The notes under the pieces were generated by a model, which had not been told where the DNA came from, searched no databases, and saw only the letters and a list, made by a program, of their open reading frames with translations. Below are positions 9,037 to 17,146 of a DNA stretch of 64,000 bases, piece by piece. Positions within the stretch are counted from its first letter, which is position 1. Each line of letters begins with the position of its first letter. Origin of the DNA: Marinomonas transparens (lineage in GTDB: Bacteria > Pseudomonadota > Gammaproteobacteria > Pseudomonadales > Marinomonadaceae); NCBI RefSeq assembly GCF_016463975.1, contig NZ_JAEMNX010000018.1, forward strand, positions 1-64,000, read 5' to 3'. The position numbers and the translations under genes were made by a program.

Positions 9037-9229
9037 ACCTATAAATCCTTAAACATTCGAAATAACACATAACCTGTATTCTGTTTTAAAAACGCACAAA
9101 AATACAAGCGGGACGATCTATTTATCGCTACCATAGTAGGCACTTTTAACCAGCAAAAGTCATTAATAAAAATCATTTACAAAATAAAACACCAACCGCT
9201 GAATAAAACACCGAACAGGGAGCCATAAC

Positions 9230-10057
9230 ATGTCGATAAACGCGACCTTTCGCTATCAACATATTGAAGAACTACCGGGCTTGGTGGTCAGCGAAGCAGC
9301 ATTAACCCAATTTTCATTTCAACCCCACTTCCATCTGGGCTACCACATAGGACTGGTGACCCAGGGCGTCTTACACCAAACGTGGAACAATCAAAAATAC
9401 CACCTCACAGCAGGACAAATTTGCCTAATGCCCCCCGGTGTAGTCCACCATGGTACCGGCCAAGGGGAAGACATTTATCACCTCACCACCTTCCGTGTTA
9501 CTCCTGAACGACTAAATAGCAGCTTTTTTGATTGCGAATATAGAGGCACTGGCCATCAGCTCGCTCCCATAGTGATCGAGCAAGCTTCACTGGCTCAAAG
9601 TTTCATTCAGCTAAAAAACCTGTTTGCCTCCAACAATGAGGCTGACCAGCTCCATAGGGATAGCCTTTGGACCAGCAACATGGCCGAGCTACTGCGCATC
9701 GCTGAAAAGAAGCCACAACAAGAAGAAAACTACGGACTAAGCAAGCAACAGCTCACCACCATACGAGACTATTGCGAAGCCAATCTGCACAACAAAATCA
9801 GCCTCAACCAACTGGCAACTCTAAGCGGCTTAACTCGTTTTCAATTTATCCGCCGCTTTCAAAAGCAAACTGGCCTTGCGCCTCATGCTTGGCTAACCTG
9901 CCTGAGATTAGAACGAGCCTGTGCCAGCCTAACCTCCCCCAACGCCATGATTGCTGACATCGCCGCCGACATGGGATTCTATGATCAAAGCCACTTCAAT
10001 CGTGTATTCAAAACCGCTTATCAGGTCGCGCCTTCCCAATACCGTTTACAGGCTTAA
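9230..10057 (+). CDS. AraC family transcriptional regulator
   Basis: A 275-residue regulator with an N-terminal cupin-like ligand-binding domain (HFHLGYHIGLVTQG, about 33-48; PPGVVHHGTG, about 69-78) and a C-terminal AraC double helix-turn-helix from about residue 175. The second HTH carries IADIAADMGFYDQSHFNRVFK, the conserved AraC signature. The layout resembles AraC regulators that control neighbouring transporters or amino-acid metabolism genes. The effector is unknown. It is divergent from qmcA and convergent with the threonine-aldolase-like gene. Confidence 0.9.
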   Translation: MSINATFRYQHIEELPGLVVSEAALTQFSFQPHFHLGYHIGLVTQGVLHQTWNNQKYHLTAGQICLMPPGVVHHGTGQGEDIYHLTTFRVTPERLNSSFFDCEYRGTGHQLAPIVIEQASLAQSFIQLKNLFASNNEADQLHRDSLWTSNMAELLRIAEKKPQQEENYGLSKQQLTTIRDYCEANLHNKISLNQLATLSGLTRFQFIRRFQKQTGLAPHAWLTCLRLERACASLTSPNAMIADIAADMGFYDQSHFNRVFKTAYQVAPSQYRLQA

Positions 10058-10084
10058 AACTTTTTTCAGTTTCTTTAAAAGAAC

Positions 10085-10116
10085 AAGCGGCGATGGCATC
10101 ACCATCACCGCTTTTA
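10085..10116 (+). terminator. Terminator after the AraC-type regulator
   Basis: AAGCGGCGATGG (10085-10096) pairs with CCATCACCGCTT (10102-10113), with one G-T pair and a short T tract. It lies between convergent genes. Confidence 0.75.
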
Positions 10117-10154
10117 ATCAGAACTCCTAATCAGTACGACATTCAACTCAAAGT

Positions 10155-11201
10155 CTAAAGACCTTGTTGCTGAGCAAACTGTCTCGCACTCTCAACAAAC
10201 GCCTCCACACCTTCTTTTGGCGTACGAAAAGACGTCACCAAGCGAACCACGCCCTTCTCCCAACGACCCGTATAAAACGCAAAACCTTCTGCTAATAAAT
10301 AATCTGCCATGCCTTCTGGCAAGGTACAAAACAACATATTGGCCTGCGCTGGCGTATTAATGGTGATACCGGGAACCGTTTGTAAGCCTGCTTGCATCAG
10401 CGCCATCATAGCGTTGGCCTGTTCGGCATTGGTGCGCCACAACTCATCGGTTAAATAAGCGATCATCTGAGACGACAACAAACGCATTTTCGACAGCAAA
10501 TGGCCACCACGCTTACGACGAAATGCCAAATCTTTGGCTAACGCCTTGTTAAACACCACAATCGCTTCCGCCGACATGGTGCCGTTTTTGGTCGCACCGA
10601 AGGACACAATATCGACCCCGGCTTTCCACGTCATCTGCGCAGGTGTACAACCTAAAGCCAGCAAGGCATTGGCAAAACGAGCGCCATCCATATGCACAGG
10701 GAGACCCGCTGCTTTGGCGACCCCAGTCACAGCGTGAATCTCTTCTAACGAATACACACTGCCCACCTCTGTGACTTGCGAAATACTCACCGCAGACGGT
10801 TGACAAGAATGCACATCACCCACTTTCTGGTTAATCACTCGCTCAAGCAACGCCGGATCCATTTTGGCGTCCGCCCCACCAATGCCGACAAACCGAGCAC
10901 CGCCGGTATAAAACTCCGGTGCCGTGCTTTCATCACACAATAAATGGCTTTCCTTATGACACAAGACACTGCCCCACACAGGCGTCATAGCACTGATGCT
11001 CAACACATTCGCCGCCGTGCCAGTGGACACCATAAAGACATCCACTTCACATTCGAATAGCTCAGACAACATACGCGTTACCTGTGTCGTGTATTCATCA
11101 CTACCATAGGGCATAGCATCGCCCTGGGACGCTTCCATCATTGCTTGCCAGACAGACTCTGATGCACCAGCAATATTGTCACTTGTGAACGCAACCTTCA
11201 T
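10155..11201 (-). CDS. Threonine aldolase family PLP enzyme
   Basis: A 348-residue fold-type I PLP enzyme of the low-specificity threonine/phenylserine aldolase family (glycine plus aldehyde from beta-hydroxy amino acids). The PLP lysine is in SFGATKNGT (about Lys205), and HMDGARFAN holds the Asp that contacts the pyridine ring. The start is ATG 11201 with AAGGAG seven bases upstream, not the preceding TTG. It is about 10 residues longer than typical LtaE. The substrate cannot be fixed from sequence; L-threonine, L-allo-threonine or phenylserine are all possible. Confidence 0.88.
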   Translation of the reverse strand: MKVAFTSDNIAGASESVWQAMMEASQGDAMPYGSDEYTTQVTRMLSELFECEVDVFMVSTGTAANVLSISAMTPVWGSVLCHKESHLLCDESTAPEFYTGGARFVGIGGADAKMDPALLERVINQKVGDVHSCQPSAVSISQVTEVGSVYSLEEIHAVTGVAKAAGLPVHMDGARFANALLALGCTPAQMTWKAGVDIVSFGATKNGTMSAEAIVVFNKALAKDLAFRRKRGGHLLSKMRLLSSQMIAYLTDELWRTNAEQANAMMALMQAGLQTVPGITINTPAQANMLFCTLPEGMADYLLAEGFAFYTGRWEKGVVRLVTSFRTPKEGVEAFVESARQFAQQQGL

Positions 11202-11576
11202 CAAACCACTCCTTAATAAATTCGCCCATAGCCATAAAAAACAATCACATCATCATGCCAGCACAAGGCTCGGTGCGCTTGTATTTTTGTGCTTCTCTTT
11301 TTTGACAGGTAAGGAAGTGGGAGTGGCGACTAAGAGTCGATTTTGAAATGACATAAAAACAATTTTAGTTGTTTGAATTGATTTCCATTCAAACACTTTG
11401 TATTCCTAATGCTTTATTCCGCCCTATTGCATAACAAGAACGTCATCTGGGTTGCCAGATGTGCAAATGACAATACTGAAGCACTAGGTTTCTTTCTATT
11501 TTTACTTGAATTTAAGACACAAGAAGAAGGAAGTTTTGGCTTCACTGGCATTGCCTTATTAAGTGATAACGAGACA
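11202..11576. other. Intergenic region downstream of the small hypothetical gene
   Basis: A 375-bp spacer that must contain the aldolase promoter and the end of the minus-strand hypothetical gene. I checked for a glycine riboswitch or other leader upstream of the aldolase and see none. A short plus-strand frame (11409-11621) overlaps the hypothetical gene antisense, has no ribosome binding site or recognisable composition, and is not called. Confidence 0.4.
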
Positions 11577-11957
11577 CTAGTATTGTCCTTTTCTCCACCT
11601 CTTTGCGGTTATTTTTTCTAGCTTTCTACGATATTGCTGTGGTGAGAATTCGGTACTCTCTCCGCGAACAACATCAAAGAGGTTTTCACTAAGAATGGCA
11701 CCGATGGCATGAATAGCATCGTGACGGTCAAGCCCTTGTCGGATCAATTTTGTAATGGCCTCCGAGACAATTTCGACACCCATAGCCAGTTGATTTTCTA
11801 CTATGATATGCACCCTACTATGTATAGATAGAGCGTCATTATCTAAATCGTTATGGCTACACTCATGGAACCACCTTACCGCATTCATTCGATCATCTTC
11901 CGACAACTCTAACCAATCATCTTTATTTGGTTCAACTAGTGGATTATATTTAGTCAT
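11577..11957 (-). CDS. Hypothetical protein, His-rich helical
   Basis: A 126-residue protein I do not recognise. The start is ATG 11957 with AGGTG six bases upstream; a GTG nine bases further up is less well placed. It is acidic and predicted helical, with no signal peptide or membrane segment. A conserved-looking core, HSRVHIIVENQLAMG (about 53-67) and RHDAIHAIGAILSENL (about 82-97), has histidines spaced as in a metal- or helix-packing bundle. This pattern loosely resembles DUF1841-type proteins, but I cannot claim membership. It stands alone between the aldolase and cupredoxin genes. Confidence 0.65.
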   Translation of the reverse strand: MTKYNPLVEPNKDDWLELSEDDRMNAVRWFHECSHNDLDNDALSIHSRVHIIVENQLAMGVEIVSEAITKLIRQGLDRHDAIHAIGAILSENLFDVVRGESTEFSPQQYRRKLEKITAKRWRKGQY

Positions 11958-12180
11958 ATTATTCACCTATACACTGTCAAACAACCACATTCATTAATGT
12001 CATTCCTTTTGACCATATATAACACCTCAATGAAGAGGCTCACTTTTTTCATTTAACACTCTCGATATAGTATGAATGTCCACATGAATGAAAAGCAGTT
12101 TTCTTAACGAACAAACTCAAGGAGTCGAAAGGGGTTTGCCCGATCAAAATCGAGCCTAGCCCTATCGGCAAAATCAAGGC

Positions 12181-12795
12181 TTATGAATCATAATCATAGG
12201 TATAGCTATCGTTCTCTATATCAGCAGGAGGCAATAACTCAAGTTGTATTGTTTGCTTTTCTTCATTCGTAATTTTGTAGTGTTTTATCGTTTGCGTGCC
12301 ATCAACAAAGTATTCATCCCAAATGGTGATGTCATCGCCCATTTTTGCAGGTACGGTCGCCCAGCCTTTCTCATTGGTTTTTACGGTGAAAACATTATCT
12401 GCAACATAGATATAGCCAATCATGCTGTCGTGGATATTGCAGCCAAGCACCACTAGGCCTGATTTATCAAATAAGATCGGAGCAATATCAGAGCCTTTAT
12501 AAAGTTTTAATTCAAAGCTTTTGGGTTTTGAAAAGCTGTAAACGTGGTGGCGAATGTCGTCACTGTTCGGAAAGCTGACATACTGACCTTTTTGAATCAC
12601 AAGTACTCGGGGTTCATAGGAGGTATCAATTTGATCCATCACAGCCACGGTCTTGGCGGTAGCCATAGGTGCACTTAAAAGGGAAATAACGGCATTAGAC
12701 ACGGGGTTATTATCCTGATCTACAACCTTAATCTGTACGTCGGCGTAAGCCGTTTGAATGGCAAAAATACTGAATAGAACCAGTAAGTAGCGCAT
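12181..12795 (-). CDS. Periplasmic cupredoxin-like protein (methylamine utilisation protein type)
   Basis: A 204-residue secreted protein with a signal peptide (MRYLLVLFSIFAIQTAYA). After a short Ig-like region it has a plastocyanin-like domain: VSFPNSDDIRHHVYSF with His83/His84, and VLGCNIHDSMIGYI with Cys119, His122 and Met125. His, Cys, His, Met is the ligand set of type 1 copper. Proteins of this kind are often annotated as methylamine utilisation proteins, although no mau genes are nearby. The C-terminal tail is acidic. Electron transfer or copper handling in the periplasm is inferred. A repeat element of the GAGACCTTTGCACGA family lies upstream. Confidence 0.82.
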   Translation of the reverse strand: MRYLLVLFSIFAIQTAYADVQIKVVDQDNNPVSNAVISLLSAPMATAKTVAVMDQIDTSYEPRVLVIQKGQYVSFPNSDDIRHHVYSFSKPKSFELKLYKGSDIAPILFDKSGLVVLGCNIHDSMIGYIYVADNVFTVKTNEKGWATVPAKMGDDITIWDEYFVDGTQTIKHYKITNEEKQTIQLELLPPADIENDSYTYDYDS

Positions 12796-12895
12796 GCTAT
12801 GTCCTTTATTTTAATGGATTACAGGTAATTTCCCTATTGTGACACCAAAAAGCATTTTGCATCACGAGATTTTCTGTAACACTTAGTGAGTAAAC

Positions 12896-13035
12896 GAGAC
12901 CTTTGCACGAAGTCACGAGCGAAGCCAAAACGAGGCAAAAATAAACGAAAAAGCGGAGTTTATGGGTTATAAATGAGCATTTTGAGTCTATTTTTAACAA
13001 AGTGTTGACGAGCACAGTAGTCGTGCAAAGGTCTC
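12896..13035. repeat. Inverted-repeat element, family B copy 1 (140 bp)
   Basis: The element begins GAGACCTTTGCACGAAGT and ends with the complement of GAGACCTTTGCACGACT, so about 15 bp of perfect terminal inverted repeat. The interior is non-coding by composition, although a 78-codon minus-strand frame crosses it. A second copy is at 20418-20535 and a decayed half copy at 35612-35680. It lies in the divergent gap between the cupredoxin gene and an AraC regulator, 39 bp upstream of the latter. No transposase; a miniature mobile element is the simplest reading. Confidence 0.8.
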
Positions 13036-13074
13036 TAAACAAATTAACATATTAAAGAAGATGAGGAAAAACCA

Positions 13075-13827
13075 GTGCGCGACCATATAGAGGTCATTAG
13101 CTATCAAGAAACGGCGGCAACGCATTCGCACCAACACACACAAATTGTCTTACCTCTGACAGGCCATTTAATTCTGGATGTGGAGAGCCGACAACAGCCT
13201 GTTGAGTTTGGACAAGCCTGTTTTATTTCCCAAGGACAAGCCCATACGCATTTAGCGGAAACAGACAATCGCTGCCTGATTCTCAATGCCTTACCCGTAT
13301 GGGATGAAGAAGTTCAAAGTACAGACAATTTCATTAATCTGACGCCTCAGGCACAAGCCTATTTGCCTTTTTTATCTAGCCTAATCGGTGATACAGCGAA
13401 TGAATTAGCCATGGCTCAGGCACTAAACCTATTAGAACATTTATTGCCGATTCCACAAGACAATACGATCAAGGCGGACTCACGTTTAGAGAAAGCTCAA
13501 AAAATACTGAGTCATGATTTTCAACAAAGTTGGCCGCTGGCTAAGCTAGCAGAAGAAGTGCACTTAAGCCCAAGTCAGTTAAGCCTTTTATTTAAACGAA
13601 CACTGGGTATAACCCCGAAGCAATACTTGCTAAAACGTCGCCTTAAAGAAGCTCAAGTCTATTTAGAGTCAAGCGATTACCCCTTGGAAGCTATCGCGCA
13701 AAAAATCGGCTTGCACGATGCCAGTGCCCTCGTACGCCTCTTTACAACCTTTTATAAAGTCACTCCGGGACATTATCGCCTAAGCAAACGTCAAGAAAGC
13801 CAAAGCCATAACCGGGTCAAGCACTAG
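13075..13827 (+). CDS. AraC family transcriptional regulator
   Basis: A 250-residue regulator starting at GTG 13075 with GAGGAAA upstream. The N-terminal cupin domain (SHQHTQIVLPLTGHLIL, GQACFISQGQAHTH) has histidines in the usual AraC sensor pattern. The C-terminal double HTH starts at about residue 140, with LAKLAEEVHLSPSQLSLLFKR and LEAIAQKIGLHDASALVRLF. Similar small AraC proteins often act on adjacent exporter or metabolic genes; the target here is unknown. Its stop codon overlaps tail-to-tail by four bases (CTAG) with the binding-protein gene on the other strand. Confidence 0.88.
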   Translation: MRDHIEVISYQETAATHSHQHTQIVLPLTGHLILDVESRQQPVEFGQACFISQGQAHTHLAETDNRCLILNALPVWDEEVQSTDNFINLTPQAQAYLPFLSSLIGDTANELAMAQALNLLEHLLPIPQDNTIKADSRLEKAQKILSHDFQQSWPLAKLAEEVHLSPSQLSLLFKRTLGITPKQYLLKRRLKEAQVYLESSDYPLEAIAQKIGLHDASALVRLFTTFYKVTPGHYRLSKRQESQSHNRVKH

Positions 13828-14891
13828 TCATCACTATTCAGCTCTAGGGCGATTTCCCAGTTTTTAATAAAACGACGTTGCTTGGCGTAATCACGGCCCA
13901 CCAATAATTGCTGATCCAGCTCAATCACTCCAGTTGGTCCCGGCGCATTCACTAGGTAACGTTCATCGACCACATTCTCCGCTGGATAAAGAGGAAATAG
14001 TAGGCCTTGAGTTTGCATCATACGCTGCCCTTTCCCTGATAACAGGAAATCTAAGAAGGTACCTGCATCTTCAAGATTCGGTGCACGTTTGGGTATCAAA
14101 GCCACTCGCATCAGCATTAGGGTGTAATCTTTTGGTAAAATCATTTTTAACCTTGCATCATCACGTACTCGCTGTAATGCGTAAGACCCAAGCAAGTTGT
14201 AACCTAGTACCAGTTTTCCGCTCGCCACGTCATCAATGATCTCGTGGGTACAGCAATAGGTTTGAATATCATGACTACCAAAAGCCTCCAATAAACGCCC
14301 CCAAGTGGCATCCGCTTGACGTGCATCCTGACTGGCCAACAAGTACCCCACGCCACTTTTACGAATATCATAGGTGCCAATGCGTCCTGTCACTTGCGCT
14401 TCATGTTGACGAATCGTCTGCAATAAGGCCTGACGATCCTCTGGCAGAGGGCCCGGAAAAGCCTGTTTATTTGCCAGCATGACAATGGGTTCAAGGGAAA
14501 AAGCAAACACTTGATTACGCCATTTAAAGTGGTCTGGCAAGCGCTCGGTAAAAGCAGACTGATAGGTTTGAGCATAACCATCATTGACCAACTTAAGCTG
14601 CAAATCCATGGCGCTACTGATGACTAAACTGGCCATCGGTTTTTGCTTTTCATTAATGGTTTGGTAATACAGCTCTAAGGTATTGATGTCTTGATAGGCA
14701 ACCCGAATCTCAGGGTATTGCGCCACGAAAGCCTTCAGCATGGGCTCAAAAGAGTTTAAATCAATGGCCGAGTTAATATGCAATGTGCGTGGCGCATTCT
14801 GGCTACCAAACCAAACCGGTGTTGATGCCATGGCGGTTTGCAGTAACCCCATAGTCCAAACGCCAAGGACTAGAATCAAAAGCAATCTCAT
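13824..14891 (-). CDS. Periplasmic substrate-binding protein of the tct regulatory operon
   Basis: A 355-residue extracellular solute-binding protein, type 2 fold, with a signal peptide (about residues 1-22, ending AMA-S). Sequences such as YPEIRVAYQDINTLELYYQ and YNLLGSYALQR match the iron/sulfate-type binding proteins (COG1840-like). It has no permease or ATPase partner nearby. Its ATG overlaps the TGA of the histidine kinase gene (ATGA), so the two are translationally coupled. I infer it works as an accessory sensor with the two-component system rather than in import. Could alternatively serve a remote ABC transporter. Confidence 0.82.
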   Translation of the reverse strand: MRLLLILVLGVWTMGLLQTAMASTPVWFGSQNAPRTLHINSAIDLNSFEPMLKAFVAQYPEIRVAYQDINTLELYYQTINEKQKPMASLVISSAMDLQLKLVNDGYAQTYQSAFTERLPDHFKWRNQVFAFSLEPIVMLANKQAFPGPLPEDRQALLQTIRQHEAQVTGRIGTYDIRKSGVGYLLASQDARQADATWGRLLEAFGSHDIQTYCCTHEIIDDVASGKLVLGYNLLGSYALQRVRDDARLKMILPKDYTLMLMRVALIPKRAPNLEDAGTFLDFLLSGKGQRMMQTQGLLFPLYPAENVVDERYLVNAPGPTGVIELDQQLLVGRDYAKQRRFIKNWEIALELNSDD

Positions 14892-16393
14892 ACAGGCTTC
14901 CTACTAAACGCAATTTTGGCGATATCCACCTGAAAAGTGGTGCCTTTTGGCTGGGTATCCAGAATCACAATGCTGGCCCTATGGTGATCAACAATGTCTT
15001 TTACCATGGCAAGTCCAACACCACTGCCCGCTATATCATAGCGCCCTCGATAAAAGCGTTCGAAGACTCGCTGCTTTTCAGCATCAGGAATACCATCGCC
15101 ATAATCAATCACCTGAATACGATAAAACGCATCAAATGCCATCACTTTTACAACGACTTCCGTGGCATGCTCCACACCCAAACCACTATAACGCACCGCA
15201 TTTTCGATCAGGTTCTGCATCATCTGCTGGATGGCAAAAGCATCCCCTAACACCCTAGCCTCCTTCAGTTCACAATCCAGTGACAGCTTAATGCCCTGAT
15301 GCAAAGCGGTCACCGCCTGTTCTCGACAAGAAGCGTTAATCGGCTCAAGCAAATTAGTCGGTGCTAAGCGTTGCGTTTGTAAACGATGGGACACCACCGC
15401 TTGGTTCAGCAATAAGGTCACCGTTTGGCTAAGCGCATCACATTGGATAACGATATTTTCTAATGCTAGGTTTTGTTTTTCTGGTGACACAGCGTCCTTG
15501 GAAACAGTGTCATTCGATATATTGTCACGAGCGTTTTCGGCTAAAGCCCTTAGGCTAGCAAGGGGGGTACGCAACTGATGGGCCGCATCCGCCGTGTAGT
15601 TTTCTAACTGTTCCAAGTTTACCTGCAGACGCGCCATAAAGTGATTGATGGCGACTTTGAGATGGTGAGTTTCTTTTGGAGTATTAATATCGATTGGTGT
15701 TAAGTCACCATGGGGGCGCTCTTCTAAAGCTCGCTCTAAGCGATGCAAAGGACGCAGTACCATATGGCTACCAATCACGATCAAGGCAATCGCGACCAAG
15801 GCAACCAGCACCACCACTTCGATGGCTCTTTGGGTGACCGCTGAAGCCATGGCTTCTCTCGACAGCCGTGTTTGTCCCAATACAATACGCACAGTTTGCG
15901 CCGTATCTGGCTCGGTCAAACGTCGCTCTAGCCAAGCAAAGCGTACCATTTCGCCTGAATATTCTTGATTATAAAATTGCATTTCATCTAAAACAGGAGA
16001 CTTAGGAGGCGTGCTATTTAAGTCCTGATAACCGGTAATAAAGCCCTGCTCCAAGCTTTCTACCTTATAAAAAACCCTGTCTTCATCCGCTTGCGCCAAG
16101 GTAGCAAAAGCCGACCAAGGAATGTCGATGCTGATCTCATTGCGAATCAGGCCCACATTCTCGTCCATCTGCAATAACGCACTGCGTAACAAACGATCAT
16201 AAGATAAGTCTGCCAGTTTACGGCTGGAATCAAACACCAAATTAATCGCTAAGCTCGCAATCACTCCAATCACCAACACGCCCGCCAGAATAAAACGAAA
16301 GCGCAAAGACGGCGCTTTTTTCAACGCTCGGCGCTCGGCTGCTATTTCACTTGGGCTTGTATCACTGTGCTTTAGATGTGATTTCTGCCACAT
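14888..16393 (-). CDS. Sensor histidine kinase, TctE-like
   Basis: A 501-residue inner-membrane sensor kinase. I start at ATG 16393, with AGGGGA seven bases upstream; the TTG six bases earlier would sit on that site. Transmembrane segments are at about 33-53 and 190-212, flanking a periplasmic sensor of about 140 residues. A HAMP-like linker follows. The phosphoacceptor is His272 in DAAHQLRTPL. The ATPase has N-box NLIENAVRYS and G-boxes DYGDGIP and GSGVGLAMVKDI. It overlaps the response regulator by about 30 bases and lies downstream of tctCBA, so it probably senses a tricarboxylate or related acid and controls that transporter. Confidence 0.9.
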   Translation of the reverse strand: MWQKSHLKHSDTSPSEIAAERRALKKAPSLRFRFILAGVLVIGVIASLAINLVFDSSRKLADLSYDRLLRSALLQMDENVGLIRNEISIDIPWSAFATLAQADEDRVFYKVESLEQGFITGYQDLNSTPPKSPVLDEMQFYNQEYSGEMVRFAWLERRLTEPDTAQTVRIVLGQTRLSREAMASAVTQRAIEVVVLVALVAIALIVIGSHMVLRPLHRLERALEERPHGDLTPIDINTPKETHHLKVAINHFMARLQVNLEQLENYTADAAHQLRTPLASLRALAENARDNISNDTVSKDAVSPEKQNLALENIVIQCDALSQTVTLLLNQAVVSHRLQTQRLAPTNLLEPINASCREQAVTALHQGIKLSLDCELKEARVLGDAFAIQQMMQNLIENAVRYSGLGVEHATEVVVKVMAFDAFYRIQVIDYGDGIPDAEKQRVFERFYRGRYDIAGSGVGLAMVKDIVDHHRASIVILDTQPKGTTFQVDIAKIAFSRKPV

Positions 16394-17039
16394 AGCCAAT
16401 TCCCCTAAGCGTGCTGATCACCAGGTCACCCTGAGCGAGTTTTTTACGTAACCGCCCCACGTACAATTCTATGGCATTTGGCCCCGGGGTTTCATCAAAG
16501 TTAAACAGATGGTCGGTGATTTCATCTTTACTTAACACGCGCCCAAGATGACCTAAAAAGATCTCCAACAGACGAAATTCTCGGTTGGTGATGGCGGTGA
16601 GTTCATTGTTAACAAACACTTGGCGGCTATCTCGATTAACCAAGATGTTACCGTGTTCTGTAATATTTGTGGCATAACCTTGTTTCCGACGTAGTAAAGC
16701 TCGACAGCGCGCTTCTAGCTCACCAAAATCAAAGGGCTTGGTGAGATAATCGTCTGCGCCTTCGTCTAATAAGCGGATGCGATCTTCGATCTGGTCTCGT
16801 GCTGTCAAAATAAGCACGGGGGTCGCATCATCTCGCTGACGCAACTTTTGCAGTAACTGTAAACCAGACAAACCGGGCAAATTGAGGTCCAGCAAAATCA
16901 AATCAACCGTTTGGTATTTGAGTAATTCATCGGCACGCTTGCCATCCCCAATCAGGTCAACCCCATGACCTAAGCTGGTAAGTCGCTCGCAAATGGCTTG
17001 CCCCAACACTTGAGTATCTTCTACTACCAGAATCCGCAT
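16362..17039 (-). CDS. OmpR family response regulator, TctD-like
   Basis: A 225-residue regulator: receiver domain (residues 1-120) with Asp51 in LILLDLNLPG, Thr in ILTARD and Lys in DYLTKPFD, then an OmpR winged helix ending GPNAIELYVGRLRKKL...VISTLRGIGYV. I start at ATG 17039 (MRILVVEDTQ). A longer frame from 17126 begins inside the tctA terminator hairpin and adds an unlikely Asn-rich tail. It pairs with the kinase that overlaps its 3' end. Position after tctCBA suggests control of that transporter, as TctDE does in Salmonella. Confidence 0.92.
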   Translation of the reverse strand: MRILVVEDTQVLGQAICERLTSLGHGVDLIGDGKRADELLKYQTVDLILLDLNLPGLSGLQLLQKLRQRDDATPVLILTARDQIEDRIRLLDEGADDYLTKPFDFGELEARCRALLRRKQGYATNITEHGNILVNRDSRQVFVNNELTAITNREFRLLEIFLGHLGRVLSKDEITDHLFNFDETPGPNAIELYVGRLRKKLAQGDLVISTLRGIGYVAEITSKAQ

Positions 17040-17084
17040 AACATTTCGGCCATTGTCATTATTATTGTTTTGTCGCAGAAACAA

Positions 17085-17117
17085 CAAAGTTCGAGGGCCT
17101 AAGACACTCGAACTTTG
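17085..17117 (-). terminator. Terminator after tctA
   Basis: CAAAGTTCGAG (17085-17095) and its exact complement CTCGAACTTTG (17107-17117) form an 11-bp stem followed on the minus strand by TTGTTT. It separates the transporter operon from the two-component genes, perhaps incompletely. Confidence 0.65.
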
Positions 17118-17146
17118 CTCATACATTAAAAGTAATATTACAACGC

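Noticed and set aside
11202..11576. Glycine riboswitch upstream of the threonine aldolase gene
   Set aside because: I saw no paired aptamer structure or expression platform in the leader.
11409..11621. 70-codon plus-strand frame
   Set aside because: It overlaps the minus-strand hypothetical gene, has no Shine-Dalgarno-like sequence and no recognisable composition.
12806..13042. 78-codon minus-strand frame across the repeat element
   Set aside because: Its sequence is defined by the element (also recurring in the related copy at 20418-20535), and only the mobile repeat is supported.
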